Positions 24,994 to 33,328 of a DNA stretch of 64,000 bases are shown here, piece after piece; position 1 is the stretch's first letter; each line of letters begins with the position of its first letter. The notes below the pieces were generated by a model. It saw nothing but the letters and a program-made list of their open reading frames with translations. It had not been told where the DNA came from and did no database searches. A program made the position numbers and the translations under genes. The DNA is from an uncultured Lachnospiraceae bacterium (lineage in GTDB: Bacteria; Bacillota; Clostridia; Lachnospirales; Lachnospiraceae): positions 1-64,000 of the forward strand of contig CADAKQ010000011.1 in NCBI GenBank assembly GCA_902788555.1, in the 5' to 3' direction.

Positions 24994-26388
24994 ATGGTTA
25001 ATATTATTTGCGAGATTTCAAAGTACCTTATAATTTTCTTCATGATACTTTATACAGTCAAGTGTTTTACGATACTTTCCGTAAACGATGAACAATCACG
25101 AAGAAAAAAATTAAATAAGCAGATTGTCTATGTATTTATCATACATTTTTTATGCTATCTGACACTATATTTGAGAATGGGAAGCTATAAGCTGCTTGTT
25201 TTTTATGGTGTTCAGATATTTGTTGCAATTTTTTACATGGTAGTGTTCCATACCATATATAAGGATTCATCAAGGCTGCTTACCAACAATACTGCTTTTT
25301 TACTTTTGATAGGATATATAATTCTTACGAGACTTGATTTTGATCTTGCAGTTAAACAATTTATATTTGCAACTGTCGGAATGGTAATTACATCATTTAT
25401 TCCTTTTATAATGAATAAATGGAGGAATCTTAGAAAATATGGTGTTTTTTATGGAGTTATAGGATTACTTTTTCTTATTACGGTATGGGTGCCCGGACTT
25501 GGAAAAGAGGTGTATGGTTCAAGGAACTGGATAAGTATACACGGCTTTACACTTCAGCCTATGGAGTTTGTTAAGATAATATTTGTAATGTTTGTTGCAA
25601 GTATGCTGGTTAAGGCGAATTCCTTTGGAGATTTAGTTCTAAATGCTATGATTTCCGCAGCATATATGGGAGTTTTAGTTCTTGAAAAGGATTTGGGAGC
25701 GGCAGTTATATTTTATGTAACTTATGTCTTTATGGTATATCTGGCAACCTCACGACCTGTTTTTTTAATAGGTGGAATGGGAATTGGTGTGTTGGGTGTA
25801 ATCGGAGGATATGTGCTGTTTAAGGATTCGCTTTTCAGACATGTAATGGTAAGAGTAGAAGCCTGGAAAAATCCTTTTGCACATATAGACGGAGGCGGTT
25901 ATCAGGTTTCCCAATCATTATTTGCGATGGGCACCGGAGGCTATGTCGGTTCGGGTCTTGCTATGGGAAAGGCGGATACGATTCCGGTAAGCGAAAGTGA
26001 TTTTATCTTTTCTGCGATATGCGAGGAGCTTGGTGTATTATTTGGACTTGCATTGATTCTGGTTATAATAAGCATATTTTTATCCTTTGTAAATATTGCT
26101 ATGAAATCCAGAAAGGCTTTTTATAAATATATAGCATTTGGTTATGCTGCAATTTATGTTGTTCAGTCATTTTTGAATTTGGGAGGAGTTACAAAGTTTA
26201 TCCCTTCAACCGGTGTAACACTTCCTCTTGTGAGCTATGGTGTAAGCTCAGTTTTGAGCACATTGATTATTTTTTCTGTAATTCAGGGTGTGTGTGTAAT
26301 TAGTAATAAAGAGGCGGCTAAGAATGAAAAAGAGAAAGAAAGAATCAGAGCAATTAAAGAACAATATCAGTCAGGCAATCCTTACTGA
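24994..26388 (+). CDS. FtsW/RodA/SpoVE family peptidoglycan glycosyltransferase
   Basis: This 464-residue polytopic membrane protein has about ten transmembrane helices. SEDS family marks include WISIHGFTLQPMEFVKI (about 178-194), the conserved aspartate in EKDLGAAV, and FIPSTGVTLPLVSYG near the C-terminus. It polymerises lipid II and works with a class B penicillin-binding protein, encoded next. Whether it is the division (FtsW) or elongation (RodA) enzyme cannot be told; the neighbouring zapA slightly favours division. Its 3' end overlaps the PBP gene by 65 bases in another frame. Confidence 0.9.
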   Translation: MVNIICEISKYLIIFFMILYTVKCFTILSVNDEQSRRKKLNKQIVYVFIIHFLCYLTLYLRMGSYKLLVFYGVQIFVAIFYMVVFHTIYKDSSRLLTNNTAFLLLIGYIILTRLDFDLAVKQFIFATVGMVITSFIPFIMNKWRNLRKYGVFYGVIGLLFLITVWVPGLGKEVYGSRNWISIHGFTLQPMEFVKIIFVMFVASMLVKANSFGDLVLNAMISAAYMGVLVLEKDLGAAVIFYVTYVFMVYLATSRPVFLIGGMGIGVLGVIGGYVLFKDSLFRHVMVRVEAWKNPFAHIDGGGYQVSQSLFAMGTGGYVGSGLAMGKADTIPVSESDFIFSAICEELGVLFGLALILVIISIFLSFVNIAMKSRKAFYKYIAFGYAAIYVVQSFLNLGGVTKFIPSTGVTLPLVSYGVSSVLSTLIIFSVIQGVCVISNKEAAKNEKEKERIRAIKEQYQSGNPY

Positions 26389-27853
26389 AAAGGATGAGGA
26401 ATTTCTTGAAAAGGAAAAGGAGAGGTCTGAAAACAACAAAATAAAAAACAAACCGATTCTTGTAATTACTTACTTTATGGTAACCATATTTGTCGGAATG
26501 ATGGCTTATGTTGTGTATTTTATGCAATTTAGGGCAGGTACAGTAATTGCCAATTCAAGAAATGCAAGGCAGAATTCCTTTGCAGAGGTTGTAGAGCGTG
26601 GAGATATTATTACAAGTGACGGTATTGTTATAGCTACAAGCAGTACTGATTCTGAGGGAAATACTTCAAGAAGCTATCCCTACGGAAGTATGTTTGCACA
26701 TCTTGTGGGTTATGACAGCTACGGAAAGTCAGGACTTGAGCTTCAAGCAAATTTTTATCTTTTAAGAAGTCATATCAATATATTTGAAAGAGTTTACAGA
26801 GAATTAAAGGAAGAAAAGAATCGTGGAGATAATATTATTACAACGGTAAATTATAGTCTTCAGGAGGCTGCTTACAATGCTTTGGGAGGCTGTAAGGGTG
26901 CGGTAATTGTTATGGAACCGGATACAGGAAAGATACTTGCTATGGTTTCTAAACCGGATTTTGATCCTAACGATATAGATAATGTATGGGCATATCTTCA
27001 TTCTGATGAAGGTAAGGATAGTACGATTTTGTTAAACAGAGCTACACAGGGATTATATGCTCCCGGTTCGACCTTTAAGGTTGTAACTCTGCTTGAATAT
27101 ATAAAAGAGAATCCATATGACTATGATTTATACGAGTATGACTGCTCCGGAAGTGAAATATATGCGGGAGTTAATATTCATTGTTATGATTCCACGGCAC
27201 ATGGACATGAAAGCCTTGCGGATTCGCTTGCGTATTCATGTAATTCCTCCTTTGCCAATATAGGTATGGGACTTGATTTTGGTGAGTTCAATAAAACAAC
27301 AAGGGCACTTTTGTTTAACTCAGAGCTTCCGTATGAGGGAGAATATAATCAATCCGATTTTGTTATAGATGAAAATTCAGAGAGCTATGCTATGCCTCAG
27401 ACTGCGATAGGGCAAGGTGATACCAGAATCACACCGCTTCATAATCTTATGATAGTATCTGCCATTGCAAACGGCGGTACGCTTATGAAACCTTATCTTA
27501 TAGATTCTATTGAAAATGATGATGGAGCACGAATAAAAAAATACTCCGGTAAATCCTACGGAAATCTTATGACTGCAGAGGAAGCACAGATACTTTCGGA
27601 TTATATGAAGGGGGTATGTGATTACGGAACTGCAGCAAGATATTTTAATGGTGCATCCTATGATGTTGCAGGAAAAACGGGTACTGCAGAATACGACAAT
27701 GAAGGAAACTGCAATTCATGGTTTATAGGTTTTTCAAATCCTGATAATCCGGATATTTGTATAAGTGTTGTTGTAGAGGATTCCAATACAAACGGTCTTT
27801 CGGCATCGGCTGTAGCTAAAAGCGTATTTGATACTTATTACAATATGCAGTAA
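26324..27853 (+). CDS. Class B penicillin-binding protein (transpeptidase)
   Basis: This 509-residue membrane-anchored transpeptidase cross-links peptidoglycan. It has a charged cytoplasmic N-terminus, a membrane helix (about 44-66), a short pedestal domain, and a catalytic domain with the SxxK motif PGSTFK (Ser249), the SxN motif SCN near 306 and KTGTAE near 446. It resembles PbpA/SpoVD-like proteins. The start lies 65 bases inside ftsW, with AGAGG 10 bases upstream, and no later in-frame start keeps the membrane helix. It is the predicted partner of the preceding SEDS protein. Confidence 0.92.
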   Translation: MKKRKKESEQLKNNISQAILTEKDEEFLEKEKERSENNKIKNKPILVITYFMVTIFVGMMAYVVYFMQFRAGTVIANSRNARQNSFAEVVERGDIITSDGIVIATSSTDSEGNTSRSYPYGSMFAHLVGYDSYGKSGLELQANFYLLRSHINIFERVYRELKEEKNRGDNIITTVNYSLQEAAYNALGGCKGAVIVMEPDTGKILAMVSKPDFDPNDIDNVWAYLHSDEGKDSTILLNRATQGLYAPGSTFKVVTLLEYIKENPYDYDLYEYDCSGSEIYAGVNIHCYDSTAHGHESLADSLAYSCNSSFANIGMGLDFGEFNKTTRALLFNSELPYEGEYNQSDFVIDENSESYAMPQTAIGQGDTRITPLHNLMIVSAIANGGTLMKPYLIDSIENDDGARIKKYSGKSYGNLMTAEEAQILSDYMKGVCDYGTAARYFNGASYDVAGKTGTAEYDNEGNCNSWFIGFSNPDNPDICISVVVEDSNTNGLSASAVAKSVFDTYYNMQ

Positions 27854-27861
27854 CTATTTCC

Positions 27862-27890
27862 TTGATATATAATTCATAATTTGATATAAT
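27862..27890 (+). promoter_or_regulatory. Promoter of the Nudix gene
   Basis: TTGATA (27862-27867), a 17-base spacer and TATAAT (27885-27890) precede the Nudix start by about 50 bases. Confidence 0.65.
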
Positions 27891-27939
27891 TAAATGGATT
27901 TAAGACACACCAAACTTATAAGTAGCAGGAGGAATTGCA

Positions 27940-28392
27940 ATGGTAGAAGCAACAAGCTGTGGTGGTGTGGTAATATTTCGAGGCAAGGTGTTATTGCTTT
28001 ATAAAAATTATAAGAATAAATATGAGGGCTGGGTTTTACCTAAGGGTACTGTTGAAAAGGACGAGCAGTATAATGAGACAGCTTTAAGAGAGGTCAAAGA
28101 GGAAACAGGTGTTGCTGCTCAGATTATTAAGTACGTAGGAAAAAGTAATTACACATTTAACACTTCATATGATGTTGTGAACAAGGATGTTCATTGGTAT
28201 CTTATGATGGCTGACAGCTATTACAGTAAGCCGCAGAGAGAAGAGTTTTTTATGGACTCGGGGTATTATAAATACCATGAGGCATATCATCTTCTTAAAT
28301 TTCCTAATGAAAAGCAGATTCTTGAACAGGCATATTCAGAGTATACTACATTAAAGCAAAATAATCTGTGGGGAAGCAAGAAGTATTTCTAA
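27940..28392 (+). CDS. Nudix hydrolase
   Basis: This 150-residue cytoplasmic enzyme has a complete Nudix box, GTVEKDEQYNETALREVKEETGV (residues 36-58), that binds metal and hydrolyses nucleoside diphosphates linked to another moiety. The context W-V-L-P-K-G before the box and the small size resemble diadenosine tetraphosphate hydrolases and related house-cleaning enzymes. The substrate is not determinable here. It has its own promoter and terminator. Confidence 0.88.
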   Translation: MVEATSCGGVVIFRGKVLLLYKNYKNKYEGWVLPKGTVEKDEQYNETALREVKEETGVAAQIIKYVGKSNYTFNTSYDVVNKDVHWYLMMADSYYSKPQREEFFMDSGYYKYHEAYHLLKFPNEKQILEQAYSEYTTLKQNNLWGSKKYF

Positions 28393-28426
28393 ACGACTAA
28401 AAGCTTTTTAAAGCTAAATCATAAGT

Positions 28427-28455
28427 CTCAGAGTAATAATTGCTCTGAGGCTTTT
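28427..28455 (+). terminator. Terminator after the Nudix gene
   Basis: CTCAGAG (28427-28433) pairs with CTCTGAG (28443-28449), followed by GCTTTT. It lies between the Nudix stop and the sortase ribosome site. Confidence 0.75.
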
Positions 28456-28492
28456 GAGCTTATCAGATATATTTATTGGAAGGATATTTGTT

Positions 28493-29509
28493 ATGGAAAA
28501 TGAAAAAAATGATTCAATTCCGGAGATAATCAGTTTAGAAGAGGTTGATGAGATTTTAAAAAACCTTGATAAAGATAAAAAAGTTGATAATAAAAAAGAA
28601 GTAAATACGGAAATAAATAATATAGCAGATAAGAATAAAAAAACGGATAAATCTGTAACTTCTCCAGCCTCAAATAAAAAAAAGAAGAAAAAACTATTTA
28701 AGGTACTTTATTATGTTGCCATGTTTATTCTTATTGGTGTATTTGTAGGGTGTTCGATTTATCTTATATCATATTACTGGCAGGCAAAAAAAATTGATAA
28801 ACAGGTAGATGAGCTTAAGGATTTATTTGTAGAAGAAAATGATGATATTGATTATGAGGTGGTCGAGGAAGAAATTATTGTAAATGATGAGGTTAAAAAG
28901 ACTGAATTTGTTTATATAAACGGTGTAAAGGTGCAGAAAAAATTCGCTAAGATTTATGAAGAAAATAATGATTTTGTGGGCTGGCTTAAAATAGACGGAA
29001 CAAAAATTGACTATCCTGTTATGCAGACTTTATCGGATGAGGAGTATTATCTTCACAGAGATTTTGATAAGAAGTATAACGGTAACGGTACTTTATTTGT
29101 CGATACAGATTCAGACATAGGCAAACCAAGTGACAATATTCTTATATATGGTCACAATATGAACAACGGAAATATGTTTCATGATATTTTAAATTACGAA
29201 AAACAGGATTATTACAGTGCACACAAATATATTGAATTTGATACAATATACGGAGATGGAAGATATGAGGTCATAGCATCGTTCAGAGAAGAAATTCATG
29301 ATGTGGATTATGACGGCTTCAAGTATTATAATTTTTTTGATGCGAATGCAGATTATGAATTTACTAATTATGTTATAGAAACTCAACAAAGAACCCCATA
29401 TACCATTATGGAATCGGCCTCCTATGGAGATAAGCTTATAACTTTATCTACATGTGCATATCATTCAAAGGATGGAAGATATGTTGTTGTTGCGAAAAAA
29501 ATAGAGTGA
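28493..29509 (+). CDS. srtB: Class B sortase
   Basis: This 338-residue membrane-anchored transpeptidase would attach sorting-signal proteins to the cell wall. The cytoplasmic N-terminus is long (about 1-68), Asp/Lys/Asn-rich and low in complexity. It is followed by a membrane helix (about 70-94) and the sortase domain with His221 (IYGHNM), Cys321 (TLSTCAYH) and Arg329 (DGRYVVV). The frame opens 39 bases earlier at a TTG inside the preceding terminator. The ATG at 28493 with AAGGA is preferred. No substrate with a sorting signal is encoded nearby. Confidence 0.9.
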   Translation: MENEKNDSIPEIISLEEVDEILKNLDKDKKVDNKKEVNTEINNIADKNKKTDKSVTSPASNKKKKKKLFKVLYYVAMFILIGVFVGCSIYLISYYWQAKKIDKQVDELKDLFVEENDDIDYEVVEEEIIVNDEVKKTEFVYINGVKVQKKFAKIYEENNDFVGWLKIDGTKIDYPVMQTLSDEEYYLHRDFDKKYNGNGTLFVDTDSDIGKPSDNILIYGHNMNNGNMFHDILNYEKQDYYSAHKYIEFDTIYGDGRYEVIASFREEIHDVDYDGFKYYNFFDANADYEFTNYVIETQQRTPYTIMESASYGDKLITLSTCAYHSKDGRYVVVAKKIE

Positions 29510-29517
29510 TAGAATTC

Positions 29518-29546
29518 TTGACATCGTTTTTAAAATGTGTTATATT
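29518..29546 (+). promoter_or_regulatory. tRNA-Leu promoter
   Basis: TTGACA (29518-29523), a 17-base spacer and TATATT (29541-29546) lie 12 bases before the mature tRNA 5' end. Confidence 0.8.
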
Positions 29547-29558
29547 TTCACTTGCTGA

Positions 29559-29642
29559 GCCGGTGTGTCGGAATTGGCAGACGAGGCAGACTCAAAATCT
29601 GTTGCGGGCAACCGCGTATGGGTTCAAGTCCCATCACCGGCA
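29559..29642 (+). tRNA. tRNA-Leu (anticodon CAA)
   Basis: Acceptor arms GCCGGTG (29559-29565) and CACCGGC (29635-29641) pair fully, with discriminator A. The anticodon stem GCAGA/TCTGT encloses the loop CTCAAAA, giving anticodon CAA. A long variable arm (TTGCGGGCAACCGCG region) marks a class II tRNA, and GGGTTCAAGTCCC is the T arm. CCA is not encoded. The 3' half is repeated in inverted form just downstream. Confidence 0.95.
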
Positions 29643-29719
29643 TGAAAAAAGGTAGTGAATGCTCTTTGAGCTTCACTACCTTTTTTCGTGCCGGTGCCTT
29701 GAACCCGTTAGGTTCAAGG
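29620..29719. repeat. Inverted and direct copies of the tRNA-Leu 3' end around its terminator
   Basis: The terminator stem extends outward into the tRNA. CACCGGCATG (29635-29644) is mirrored by CGTGCCGGTG (29687-29696), with one wobble, and GGGTTCAAG (29620-29628) is mirrored by CTTGAACCC (29698-29706). In addition CCTTGAACC (29697-29705) forms its own hairpin with GGTTCAAGG (29711-29719), which is a direct copy of the T-loop sequence. Confidence 0.85.
29645..29686 (+). terminator. tRNA-Leu terminator
   Basis: AAAAAAGGTAGTGAA (29645-29659) pairs perfectly with TTCACTACCTTTTTT (29672-29686). It is a strong intrinsic terminator starting 2 bases after the tRNA. Confidence 0.92.
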
Positions 29720-29830
29720 TCTTTGCTTCAAAATTTCTCCCTTTCACATCATTTTAATGATATTAAAAAATATCAAGTCGAAATACATGGTGTAAGTAAT
29801 ATTTATAAATTATGTGAAAGGGGATTAGAT

Positions 29831-30697
29831 ATGAGCAATATGATTTATAACAGTATGATTAACAATTACTTTAATAATTACATGAGAGGTAATTTGACCA
29901 ACACTAAAAACAAAAAATCAAGTTCTAATACTAAAACTGCACAATCCGGTAATATAAAAAAGAACAATGATATTTTTGATGGTGATAAGTCATTGATAAA
30001 ATTTAATACTACAAAGTCTGCAGCAAAGGTAAACAGTTCGTCAAAAGCAACATCCGGTAAAGTCAAAACCGGCGGAGTACAGGAGTTTATCAGAAAGAAC
30101 CCAAAAGAGGCCTATAACGTCAGGAGAATGCTGGCACAGGGTAAGACCGTTAAGAATAATTATCCTCCGGAAAAATCCAATCAGGATATGACTATGGATG
30201 AATACAAGGAATACATTATGGATACAATTAATAAGCTTCCACGGGATATAAGTCAGCTTCATGATGATGTAATGGTTAATATATCAGAAGAGGGTTGGGA
30301 GACCATGAAAGCCGATCCTGAGTATGAAGCATGGGTTCTCGGATATTTCAAAGAGGATTTTGCTGTAAAAATTCCTTATAACGGAATGGGTACAGACGGA
30401 ATATCAGCTGTTGAGACCTTTGGTTCATCTATAGGTGAGCATCATGGAGAAAGCGTTGCCAGAACAACAAATAACGGATTTAACAGTATTAATTCATTGT
30501 GGAACAGCCGTAATAATTATTTGAATCAGATGCTGGGATTAAACAACAAAAGAGGTCTGACGAACAAGAAAAGCTTAAGTAAAAATATTATCAGCGGAAG
30601 AAATGCCAATATTGCATCAATTATGTCGGCATACGAAACAGGCACAATAAAAAACAGCAGATTACTTGGAAATTCAATGATCAGAAAGAAAAAATAA
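29831..30697 (+). CDS. Uncharacterised Asn/Ser/Lys-rich protein
   Basis: This 288-residue protein has no signal peptide or membrane helix. The first 80 residues are Asn/Lys/Ser-rich and probably disordered. The centre (about 120-185) is a compact conserved-looking segment, MTMDEYKEYIMDTINKLP followed by ISEEGWETMKADPEYEAWVL. The C-terminal third is again Asn-rich and basic. Proteins with the M-T-x-D-E-Y-K and E-G-W-x-x-M-x-x-D-P-E-Y-E pattern recur in Clostridia without assigned function, as I recall. The frame is open back into the tRNA gene. The ATG at 29831 after GAAAGGGG is the believable start. Confidence 0.7.
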   Translation: MSNMIYNSMINNYFNNYMRGNLTNTKNKKSSSNTKTAQSGNIKKNNDIFDGDKSLIKFNTTKSAAKVNSSSKATSGKVKTGGVQEFIRKNPKEAYNVRRMLAQGKTVKNNYPPEKSNQDMTMDEYKEYIMDTINKLPRDISQLHDDVMVNISEEGWETMKADPEYEAWVLGYFKEDFAVKIPYNGMGTDGISAVETFGSSIGEHHGESVARTTNNGFNSINSLWNSRNNYLNQMLGLNNKRGLTNKKSLSKNIISGRNANIASIMSAYETGTIKNSRLLGNSMIRKKK

Positions 30698-30725
30698 TTA
30701 TTTACAAATCTTTAAAAGTGTAATC

Positions 30726-30753
30726 TTGACAAACCTTTTATATGTGTTAAAAT
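30726..30753 (+). promoter_or_regulatory. Promoter upstream of the RR/HK operon
   Basis: TTGACA (30726-30731), a 16-base spacer and TAAAAT (30748-30753) lie 32 bases before the start of the 30786 gene. They probably drive it together with the response regulator and kinase. Confidence 0.65.
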
Positions 30754-30785
30754 TTCTCTAATGTATGGTTTGTGGAGGAATAGTA

Positions 30786-31361
30786 ATGCTTGAAAAGGAT
30801 TGTGCTTTAAAGACAATTGTAGATGGTGATTTTACAGCAAAGCTTTTGCCTGAAGGATATCTTTCAATAAGATATAAAAATTATGATTGCTATGGTATAC
30901 AGGTTTCTGAAGACCTTGATGAAGAGAAGATGAAGGAGGTTCTCGGATATGTTAAGTCTGTTTATACATATCGTGAGGAACCGGCTCTTTCTTTAAGCAA
31001 CGGAAAAAATAACAGCTCATCTGATGATGAAGGTGAGGTTGATATTGAATTATATCGCCAATATGGTATAACCAGAAAAAAGAAAAAGGTTAATCTTAAA
31101 ATACAGGATCAGGATTTCTCTGAGGTGCCTGATGATTTGTCCTTCAATTATGTATGGGGAACCATGAACAGAGTTGACAAAAATATTCTTAAGAATAAGG
31201 TTCTGGCTCATCTTGAAAGTCAAAAGCTTAAGGAAGAATACGATAGAATAGAGCTTCTTGTTAAATACGAAATTCCTTATGATATACTTAAAGCGGTTTA
31301 TTATGATATTGATGAGAAAGAACTAAAGATACTTTACAGAAGGCTGACAAGGACCAAGTAA
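30786..31361 (+). CDS. Uncharacterised cytoplasmic protein before the two-component system
   Basis: This 191-residue soluble protein has an N-terminal alpha/beta-looking part (about 1-75), a Ser/Asp/Glu linker, a basic stretch (RKKKKVNLK) and a helical C-terminal domain (about 125-190) ending in LYRRLTRTK. I recognise no family. The ATG at 30786 has GGAGGAA 5 bases upstream and is preferred to the ATG at 30765. The stop codon overlaps the response regulator ATG (TAATG), so it is translationally coupled and may belong functionally with that system. Confidence 0.7.
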   Translation: MLEKDCALKTIVDGDFTAKLLPEGYLSIRYKNYDCYGIQVSEDLDEEKMKEVLGYVKSVYTYREEPALSLSNGKNNSSSDDEGEVDIELYRQYGITRKKKKVNLKIQDQDFSEVPDDLSFNYVWGTMNRVDKNILKNKVLAHLESQKLKEEYDRIELLVKYEIPYDILKAVYYDIDEKELKILYRRLTRTK

Positions 31362-32173
31362 TGTCAATTAAGATACTTTTATTAGAGGATGATGCCTCTT
31401 TGGCAATGGGAATAGAATATTCACTTAAAGGCGAGGGATATGAGGTAACTCATATCTCTACTTTTAATGAAGGAAAAGAGTGGATTGACAGATATGATAA
31501 GTCAGAAGATATAGTCGGTATATTTGATGTTATGCTCCCTGACGGAAATGGATTTGAATTGCTTAAGTATATACGTGAGCAAGGCGTTGATTTCCCTGTG
31601 GTATTTCTGACTGCTGTATCTGATGAGACTAATATCGTACAGGGGCTTGACATAGGGGCGGATGATTATATTACAAAGCCGTTTCATGTAAAGGAACTTA
31701 TGTCAAGGCTTAAAGCGGTTATCCGAAGATACAGAATAGGAGAGGGACGACTCAATGACAGCATGAGCGAAAAATCCGGGGAATTGAGTCTTGAAAATTC
31801 CGGTAACTATAACAAAGCAGACGCGAATGGCGAATTTAAAGCTGAAATTGGTGAAGATTATATATATACACATAAGGATTTAATTATTGACACACATTCT
31901 GCTACAGTTTGTAAGGTAACAGGCTCGGACAGAGAGAAAATTGAACTTACACACAGCGAGTATAAGCTTTTACTTCTGTTTTTAAGTAATAAGAATATTG
32001 TCCTTGAAAGAAATGTTATATTGGATAAGATATTTGACAGTAACGGTTCCTTTGTTGACGACAATACATTATCGGTCTATATCAAACGACTGAGGATAAA
32101 GCTTGGAGAAGAATTTGACGGAAAACCATATATTAAGACCGTAAGAGGCATCGGTTATATAATGGAAGGTTAA
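31361..32173 (+). CDS. OmpR-family response regulator
   Basis: This 270-residue protein has a receiver domain (about 1-120) with acidic residues LLEDD, phosphoacceptor Asp56 in FDVMLPDG and Lys in ITKPFH. A winged-helix DNA-binding domain (about 178-268) has SEYKLLLLFL and TVRGIGYIM. The linker between them is about 45 residues, longer than usual for the family (typical total 225-235). It is coupled to the histidine kinase 4 bases downstream and probably controls the ABC transporter operon that follows. Confidence 0.93.
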   Translation: MSIKILLLEDDASLAMGIEYSLKGEGYEVTHISTFNEGKEWIDRYDKSEDIVGIFDVMLPDGNGFELLKYIREQGVDFPVVFLTAVSDETNIVQGLDIGADDYITKPFHVKELMSRLKAVIRRYRIGEGRLNDSMSEKSGELSLENSGNYNKADANGEFKAEIGEDYIYTHKDLIIDTHSATVCKVTGSDREKIELTHSEYKLLLLFLSNKNIVLERNVILDKIFDSNGSFVDDNTLSVYIKRLRIKLGEEFDGKPYIKTVRGIGYIMEG

Positions 32174-32177
32174 TGAT

Positions 32178-33182
32178 ATGAAAAGTAACGGATATTATGT
32201 GTATTGCATAATTGGAGGCTTAATTATAATAGCGACTGTTATTTGCGGAATTGTATTTAATTCCGGCATAGATTTTATAATTGTTGCGTCTTTACTTGAA
32301 ATCATAATTTATGTGTCGGGTATTATAATCTATAATCAGCTTTTTAAGCAGATAAAATCCATTCGATTGGCAGTTGAAAAACATAATGAAATTATTCCGT
32401 ATCAGTATTCAGAGGGCGAGGTGGGCAAGCTCTCGGCGAGTATAAATAATATGCTTGAGAAGCTTAAGGAGACGGAATCTAAGCAGAAGAAAGAGAAAGA
32501 ATTCCTGCGTGATATTATATCCGATATATCACACCAGATAAAGACCCCTGTGGCTTCACTTACGGTATTTAATGACATACTTCTTAATGAAGTTGAAGAA
32601 AAACACAGACCAATGATTGAGGAGTCAGGTCTTCAGATAGAAAGGATAAAATGGCTGGTACTTTCCATGCTCCAGCTTGCAAGGATTGAGGCTGATGCCA
32701 TAACATTTATAAAGAAAGAGGTATCATTTAAGAGAGTAATTAATTCCTGTATAGATATTCTTTCCGTAAAGGCAAAGGAAAAAAATATATCCTTTAATAT
32801 ATGCGAGGATGACAGCAATATAGAAGTTGATGAGGAATGGTTCAAGGAAGCTCTTATTAATATTTTGAAAAATGCTATAGAATACAGTCCTGATGAATCA
32901 CATATAGACATAGATATAAAGAAGACTCCGCTTGAAACAAGAATATATATAACCGATTACGGTATCGGAATACCTGAGAGCGAGAGATTAAATATCTTCA
33001 AACGCTTTTACACCATACACAGCAACAAGGTAAATCCCAACAGCGTGGGCATAGGACTGTCCCTTTCCAAGAGTATAATCGAAGGAATGGACGGAAAAAT
33101 TTGGGCTGAAAGCAGGTTTAAGGATGAGTGCAAGGGTGATGAGCATTCTTATACGAGGATGGTTATATCCATTTACAGCTAA
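32178..33182 (+). CDS. Sensor histidine kinase
   Basis: This 334-residue membrane kinase has two N-terminal transmembrane helices (about 8-27 and 32-53) with only a few residues outside the membrane. HAMP-like and dimerisation regions follow, with His119 in SDISHQIKTPVASL as phosphoacceptor. The HATPase domain carries the N box ILKNAIEYSPDE and DYGIGIPESE. The near absence of a sensor loop is typical of intramembrane-sensing kinases such as those paired with BceAB-type transporters. That suggests the neighbouring transporter itself may sense the signal. Confidence 0.92.
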   Translation: MKSNGYYVYCIIGGLIIIATVICGIVFNSGIDFIIVASLLEIIIYVSGIIIYNQLFKQIKSIRLAVEKHNEIIPYQYSEGEVGKLSASINNMLEKLKETESKQKKEKEFLRDIISDISHQIKTPVASLTVFNDILLNEVEEKHRPMIEESGLQIERIKWLVLSMLQLARIEADAITFIKKEVSFKRVINSCIDILSVKAKEKNISFNICEDDSNIEVDEEWFKEALINILKNAIEYSPDESHIDIDIKKTPLETRIYITDYGIGIPESERLNIFKRFYTIHSNKVNPNSVGIGLSLSKSIIEGMDGKIWAESRFKDECKGDEHSYTRMVISIYS

Positions 33183-33186
33183 AAAA

Positions 33187-33278
33187 TAATCTTACATTAA
33201 TTTAACTGCGAATCTTACATTTTTGTAAGATTATTTTTTTGCTTTTGTAAGGCAATTGTAAGAATTATGTATTATGAT
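33187..33278 (+). promoter_or_regulatory. Probable response-regulator-controlled promoter of the ABC operon
   Basis: GTAAG occurs at 33225, 33247 and 33258, spaced 22 and 11 bases (two turns and one turn of the helix), in TTTTGTAAG or ATTGTAAG contexts. CTTACAT occurs inverted at 33191 and 33214. The -10 box TATGAT is at 33273-33278. The -35 position is poor and covered by the last repeat, as in promoters activated by OmpR-type regulators. Assignment to the adjacent regulator is an inference. Confidence 0.55.
33212..33241 (+). terminator. Terminator after the histidine kinase gene
   Basis: ATCTTACA pairs with TGTAAGAT around a short T loop, followed by TATTTTTTT. Its arms also match the TGTAAG repeats of the downstream regulatory region. 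Confidence 0.75.
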
Positions 33279-33328
33279 GTTATCATAGTAATCAGATTAA
33301 TAATATTATCAAATTAAGGAGAGAGCTT

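Noticed and set aside
29537-29830. Coding frame open through the tRNA-Leu gene and terminator into the 29831 gene
   Set aside because: The upstream part covers the tRNA and its terminator. The frame has a proper ribosome site and ATG only at 29831.
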